A stretch of DNA of 64,000 bases from DASWNP01 sp036399175 (GTDB lineage Bacteria; Acidobacteriota; Blastocatellia; Pyrinomonadales; Pyrinomonadaceae): positions 124,001 to 188,000 of the forward strand of contig DASWNP010000046.1 of NCBI GenBank assembly GCA_036399175.1, given 5' to 3'. The notes below the pieces were generated by a model. That model ran no database searches and was not told where the DNA came from. It saw only the letters and a list, made by a program, of their open reading frames with translations. Below are positions 60,239 to 64,000 of the stretch, one piece after another (position 1 is the stretch's first letter; the number at the start of each line of letters is the position of its first letter). Both the position numbers and the translations under genes were made by a program.

Positions 60239-62212
60239 TCAGGCGCTCGCCGCTTCCGCCGCGACGCGTTCCCATTCTTCGTAGAGGGAGCGAAGGCGCT
60301 CGTCGGTCTGGCGATAGTCGTCGTTGAGACGCGCGAGGTGTTCATGCGAGCGCGCCGTTTCGGGCAGAGACATCTCTTCTGAGAGCGCGGCGAGCCGTTT
60401 TTCCGCCTCGGCTATCTCGGCTTCGATGGTTTGCGAATCGCGCGCGGGGCTCCTCTTCGCGTTTTTGCCGCCGGAGGATTTCGATTTGCGGGGCGCGGCG
60501 GAGGCCGATGCGTCCTGACGCTTCTCCGTGCGCGCAGGCGTCGGCGAGGGCGCGTCGCTCGGCTGCTTCTCCTGCGCGGCTCTGGTCGTCGCCGATTGTT
60601 GAGAAGTTCGCTGAGCGGCTTTCCAATCGTGGTATTCGGTGTAGTCGCCTTCGTAGTATTCGGCGCTGCCCTGCCCGTCGAGAGCGAGGATTTGGGTGGC
60701 GATGCGGTCGAGGAAGTATCGGTCGTGGCTGATGGTGATGATAGTTCCCTCGTAGGCGTCGAGGGCTTCTTCGAGGCTTTCGCGCGAGGGGATGTCGAGA
60801 TGATTCGTGGGCTCGTCGAGGACGAGGACGTTGACGCGCGAGTAGATGAGCTTGGCGAGGGCGAGGCGACCTTTTTCGCCGCCCGAAAGGTCTCGGACGT
60901 GCTTGTAGACATCGTCGCCGGTGAAGAGAAACTTGGCGAGGAAGCTGCGAAGCTCGCCCGCCGTCGCCGTCGAAGGAGCGACGCGGCGCAGCTCCATGAT
61001 GATTTCGTTGCGCTCGTCGAGGTCGTCGAGCTGTTGGGCGTAGTAGCCGATTTGAACGTTCGTGCCCCAGCGAGTTTCGCCCGCGAGGAGAGGGATTTTG
61101 CCGAGAATGCTCTTGAGAAAAGTGGTCTTGCCCGAGCCGTTGGGGCCGATGATGCCGAGGGCTTCACCGCGCCGGAGCGTGAAGTTGATGCCCGTCGCAA
61201 GCTCAACTCCGGGATAGCCGACCGAAGCTTCTTTGACCGTCAGGACTTGCGTTCCGGCGCGCTCGATTTTCTGTAGACGAAAATCTCCCGAAGACTGGTC
61301 GGGGCGGACAGCCTCGACGCGCTCAAGCTTTTCGAGCATCTTGCGGCGCGACTTGGCCTGCTTGGTCTTCTGCCCGGCGAGGTTGCGACGGATGAACTCT
61401 TCGGTCTTGGCAATCAGGTGTTGCTGGTTATCGTAGGCGCGCTGCTGTGCCTCGCGCCGCTCTTCGCGCTCGACGAGGAAGGCCGAATAGTTTCCCTGAT
61501 AGCTGACGGCGCGGCCAAGCTCGATTTCGACGATGCGGCGACACGCGCGATCGAGAAAGTATCGGTCGTGGCTGACGATGACGTAGGCCGAGTTGTATGC
61601 GGCAAGAAACTCTTCGAGCCATTCGACCGCCGCCACGTCGAGGTGGTTCGTCGGCTCGTCGAGCAGAAGCACGTCGGGCTCGGCGAGCAGGAGTCGTGCA
61701 AGTCCGAGACGATTTTTCTGCCCGCCGGAGAGCAGCTCGGTTTCGAGCGTCCAGGTGTCGCGGTCGAAGCCGAGACCCTGAAGGATGGCTTCGGCGCGCG
61801 CCGCATACTCGAATCCGCCTTCGCGCTCGAACTGCTGCTGCAAGTCGCTGTAACGCGCGAGCACCGTTTCGAGGTCGTCGCCCGCTTCGGCCATCCGATG
61901 CTCAAGAGCGTGCATTTCATGCTCAATCTGCTGTAGATGACCGAAGGCGGCGAGCGCCGCTTCGTGCACCGTCACGCCCTGCTCGAAATGCACATGCTGC
62001 TCAAGCAGCCCGAGGTTCAGGCCGCGCGCGCGCACTACGTCGCCCCGGTCGGGCGTCTCCTCGCCACTGATGAGCCGGAATAGAGTTGTCTTGCCCGCGC
62101 CGTTTCTGCCGACCAGCCCCACGTGCTCGCCCGGATTGACCTGCAACGAAGCCCCGCGCAGCACATCCTGCGACGCGTAAGACTTATAAACATCCGTCAG
62201 ACGAAACAGCAT
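60239..62212 (-). CDS. ABC-F family ATP-binding protein
   Basis: 657 residues with two nucleotide-binding domains and no membrane segment. Walker A GRNGAGKTTLF and GPNGSGKTTFL, signatures LSGGQKNRLGLARL and LSGGEKGRLALAKL, Walker B ending DEPTNHLD twice. The linker (about 240-320) is charged. The C-terminal ~110 residues form a Ser/Ala/Lys-rich stretch and a coiled coil like that of Uup. ABC-F proteins act on ribosomes in translation or antibiotic protection; which role applies is open. Confidence 0.9.
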   Translation of the reverse strand: MLFRLTDVYKSYASQDVLRGASLQVNPGEHVGLVGRNGAGKTTLFRLISGEETPDRGDVVRARGLNLGLLEQHVHFEQGVTVHEAALAAFGHLQQIEHEMHALEHRMAEAGDDLETVLARYSDLQQQFEREGGFEYAARAEAILQGLGFDRDTWTLETELLSGGQKNRLGLARLLLAEPDVLLLDEPTNHLDVAAVEWLEEFLAAYNSAYVIVSHDRYFLDRACRRIVEIELGRAVSYQGNYSAFLVEREERREAQQRAYDNQQHLIAKTEEFIRRNLAGQKTKQAKSRRKMLEKLERVEAVRPDQSSGDFRLQKIERAGTQVLTVKEASVGYPGVELATGINFTLRRGEALGIIGPNGSGKTTFLKSILGKIPLLAGETRWGTNVQIGYYAQQLDDLDERNEIIMELRRVAPSTATAGELRSFLAKFLFTGDDVYKHVRDLSGGEKGRLALAKLIYSRVNVLVLDEPTNHLDIPSRESLEEALDAYEGTIITISHDRYFLDRIATQILALDGQGSAEYYEGDYTEYHDWKAAQRTSQQSATTRAAQEKQPSDAPSPTPARTEKRQDASASAAPRKSKSSGGKNAKRSPARDSQTIEAEIAEAEKRLAALSEEMSLPETARSHEHLARLNDDYRQTDERLRSLYEEWERVAAEAASA

Positions 62213-62219
62213 AAAAGCC

Positions 62220-62293
62220 GTAAATCGTGAATCGTCAATCGTGAATAGATAGAACTTTTTTTAACTATTTACGATTGACGATTTACGATTCAC
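62220..62293. repeat. Palindromic heptad element 27 (GTAAATC/GTGAATC type)
   Basis: GTAAATCGTGAATCGTCAAT on the left; TTTACGATTGACGATTTACG on the right; short centre AGATAGAACTTTTTTT. Confidence 0.75.
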
Positions 62294-62307
62294 CAGGTTT
62301 CACCTCG

Positions 62308-63459
62308 TCACTGCTTTTGAGTCGCGGCGGGCGTCGCGGTGGCAGCCGGAGAGGCGGCGGGCGATGCAGCCGTCGCGGGAGTTGTACTGGCGTTGGCCGG
62401 GCGCAGGGCGTTGAGACTGTTGGGGTCGTTGAGCATGTTGCGCGCAAGGAAGTTCTCGACTTTGGCTTCGTTCATCGCCGTCGTGACGAGCGCGGCGTTG
62501 AGAAGCTCCTGCTGCTGGCTGCGGAGCGCCTCCTTGATGCGGTCGCGCACGCCGGGACTGTCGAGCGTCAGGTTTTCGTTCTGCAAGTTTCGGTTCGTGA
62601 GCTTGAAGATGTACCAGCGCCCGTTGTTGAACCTGACGGGCGCGGTGTAGCTGCCGATTTGCATCGCGCCGAAGAAGTTGCCGACCAGCTCGGGCGCGAA
62701 GCCGTTCTGCTTGAGGTCGTCTTCGGTAGCGAAGCCGAGGTCGCCGCCGCGCAGGTTCGTCTGGTCTTCGCTGCTGGCGCGAGCGACCGAGGCGAAATCA
62801 GCGCCGCTCTTGAGCTGCGAATGGAGACGGTCAATCTTGAGCTTGGCCTCTTCCTCGCTCTTGGCGTCGTCCTGCAAGCCGTTGTCAGTCGGATCGACGA
62901 CGATGGCAGACAAGCCGACGCCGCGCGCGTTGACGAACTGGCTCTTATTGTTGTTGTAGTAATCTTCGACCTGCCGGTCGCTGATGGTGATTTTGCCGAC
63001 GGTCTTTTCTTGCAGGCTTTTAATCGCCAGAGCTTTGCGCGCTTCCTCGCGCACGGCCTGCTCGGTCATGTTATTGGCCTTGAGCGTCTTCTCCCACTCT
63101 TCCTGCGTCAGATTGCTCTTCTGCTGGTTGATGGCGGAGTCGATTTCAGCGTCCTTCGGCAGAAGATTCTCCTTCTCCGCGCGCTGGAAGAGCACCTGCT
63201 GACGAATCAGATTGTCGAGCACCTGAAGACGCGCCGCCGCCAGTTGAAGCGACGACAGTTGTCCCTGCTGCCCTTCGGTCTGCTGATTGATGATGCGCTC
63301 CACGTCGCTCAGCATAATCTCTTTGCCGTTGACGCTGGCGGCGACGCTGGAATTGGCGGCATCCGCCCCGCTGCCCGTCTTGCTCCCGCAGGCGGCGAGC
63401 AAAAAGGCGAGGGCTGTAATCGAAATCATTAACGCGAATTGTTTGACGAATCTATGCAC
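62308..63459 (-). CDS. SurA/PpiC-like peptidyl-prolyl isomerase lipoprotein
   Basis: 383 residues from a GTG at 63459 with GGAG upstream; an ATG nine codons on is possible. Lipobox LLAAC (Cys24). A SurA_N-like helical region (SVNGKEIMLSDVERIINQQ) is followed by a parvulin domain (about 185-300: SEEEAKLKIDRLHSQLKSG, SSEDQTNLRGGDLGF). The C-terminus is Ala/Thr/Pro-rich. Probably a periplasmic chaperone for outer-membrane proteins. Confidence 0.82.
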   Translation of the reverse strand: MHRFVKQFALMISITALAFLLAACGSKTGSGADAANSSVAASVNGKEIMLSDVERIINQQTEGQQGQLSSLQLAAARLQVLDNLIRQQVLFQRAEKENLLPKDAEIDSAINQQKSNLTQEEWEKTLKANNMTEQAVREEARKALAIKSLQEKTVGKITISDRQVEDYYNNNKSQFVNARGVGLSAIVVDPTDNGLQDDAKSEEEAKLKIDRLHSQLKSGADFASVARASSEDQTNLRGGDLGFATEDDLKQNGFAPELVGNFFGAMQIGSYTAPVRFNNGRWYIFKLTNRNLQNENLTLDSPGVRDRIKEALRSQQQELLNAALVTTAMNEAKVENFLARNMLNDPNSLNALRPANASTTPATAASPAASPAATATPAATQKQ

Positions 63460-63541
63460 TGTGGCTCTATGCTCCTTCAACTGTCTAAAAATTATTCCGG
63501 CCAATTTCAGATTGACGCTGCTACAGAAGACGAACGCGTGC

Positions 63542-63571
63542 TTGACGCTGTGCGAAACTGTTTGCTATAAA
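63542..63571 (+). promoter_or_regulatory. Promoter for rpmB
   Basis: TTGACG, 18 bases, TATAAA, leaving a leader of about 85 bases before rpmB. Confidence 0.6.
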
Positions 63572-63661
63572 TTTTGGTTTCCCAGCGCCGAGCCGTCCCT
63601 GACTGTGACGCACAACTCAAGAACGGCTGCGCTTTTTTCATGTTCGGAGGTTTCGGCAGTT

Positions 63662-63856
63662 ATGGCTAAACGATGCGAAGTCTGCGGCAAAGGGCCGCAA
63701 TTCGGAAACAACGTCTCCCACGCTAACAACCGCACGCGGCGGCGCTTCGACCCCAACCTGCAATCCATACGCGTCCAGCGCCCGCAGGGCGGCAACGCAC
63801 GGATGAAGGTTTGCACCTCTTGCATCAAGGCGGGCAAAGTCGCCAAAGCAGCTTAA
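63662..63856 (+). CDS. rpmB: 50S ribosomal protein L28
   Basis: 64 residues from the ATG at 63662. MAKRCEVCGKGPQFGNNVSH is the L28 N-terminus; CEVC and CTSC form a zinc-binding (C+) version. Single gene with its own promoter; followed by an element. Confidence 0.93.
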   Translation: MAKRCEVCGKGPQFGNNVSHANNRTRRRFDPNLQSIRVQRPQGGNARMKVCTSCIKAGKVAKAA

Positions 63857-63859
63857 CGA

Positions 63860-63937
63860 AATGATGAATGCGGAATGCAGAATGATGAATGAAAGACAGA
63901 AGCTTTTAATTCATCATTCCGCATTCATCATTCATCA
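63860..63937. repeat. Palindromic heptad element 28 (AATGATG/AATGCGG type)
   Basis: AATGATGAATGCGGAATGCA pairs with CATCATTCCGCATTCATCAT. Centre AAAGACAGAAGCTTTT. Confidence 0.75.
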
Positions 63938-64000
63938 CTTCCTTTCTCCCACCAGTCTTCCCTCTTCCCTCTGCCCGACGAGGGCGATGGCGTCTATCTC
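63935..64000 (-). CDS. Possible C-terminus of a minus-strand gene (partial)
   Basis: An open frame enters from the window end and closes with TGA inside element 28, reading EIDAIALVGQREEG. Other genes here also end in an element, which makes this plausible; 21 residues are too few to name it. Confidence 0.3.
   Translation of the reverse strand, partial: EIDAIALVGQREEGRLVGERK

Overview
The window is about 60% GC and gene-dense. It looks like a chromosomal segment of a diderm heterotroph, most likely an Acidobacteriota of the Blastocatellia/Pyrinomonadales type. That placement is inference, not a database result. It rests on lpxD (lipid A, hence an outer membrane), many lipoproteins, a DUF6335 protein, a two-gene methylmalonyl-CoA mutase, and zinc-ribbon membrane proteins with a shared C-terminal tail.

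Layout. 1-1.2 kb: C-terminal part of a HYR-repeat surface protein. 1.4-11.4 kb (minus strand): secreted M28-like peptidase, MidA-like methyltransferase, three tandem zinc-ribbon membrane paralogues, DinB-like protein, lipoprotein, coiled-coil protein, aldehyde dehydrogenase, 2-TM potassium channel. 11.5-21 kb: aconitase, DUF6335 protein, cyclophilin lipoprotein, dtd, TonB-domain fragment, SDR, gatB, DUF4383 protein, mtnA. 21-27 kb: sugar epimerase, UDP-glucose dehydrogenase, FecR-like protein, Tat-exported asparaginase. 27-35 kb (plus): coaBC, two uracil-DNA glycosylase paralogues, priA, lpxD, a small unknown gene. 35-46 kb: acyl-CoA and propionate metabolism (methylmalonyl-CoA mutase in two genes, enoyl-CoA hydratases, hydrolase, split AtuA, NUDIX, acyl-CoA carboxylase beta) around an Arg-block membrane protein. 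46-51 kb: MltF-like transglycosylase, GNAT, HExxH metalloprotease, thioesterase, YmdB-like phosphoesterase. 51-60 kb (minus): tRNA-Val, thrS-infC-rpmI-rplT-pheS-pheT, a ZapB-like gene, zapA and a 6S RNA candidate. 60-64 kb: ABC-F ATPase, SurA/PpiC-like lipoprotein, rpmB.

The most striking signal lies between the genes. Nearly 30 gaps hold an imperfect palindrome whose arms are degenerate short tandem repeats, mostly of 7 bases. Arm sequences fall into about a dozen unrelated families, yet the centres of many elements resemble each other. In about ten genes the stop codon, and sometimes the last residues, lie inside the element. They resemble neither a CRISPR array nor an insertion sequence. 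They recall the heptanucleotide short tandem repeats of cyanobacteria, but the palindromic layout and shared centre are not something I can match to a named family.

Other points of note: a membrane protein with four Arg blocks set in Thr/Asn/Asp-rich sequence; a second uracil-DNA glycosylase that lost all four iron-sulfur cysteines; infC starting at AUU; a PheT without the tRNA-binding OB domain; an AtuA split in two around a NUDIX gene; and a C-terminally short enoyl-CoA hydratase coupled to the B12-binding mutase subunit.
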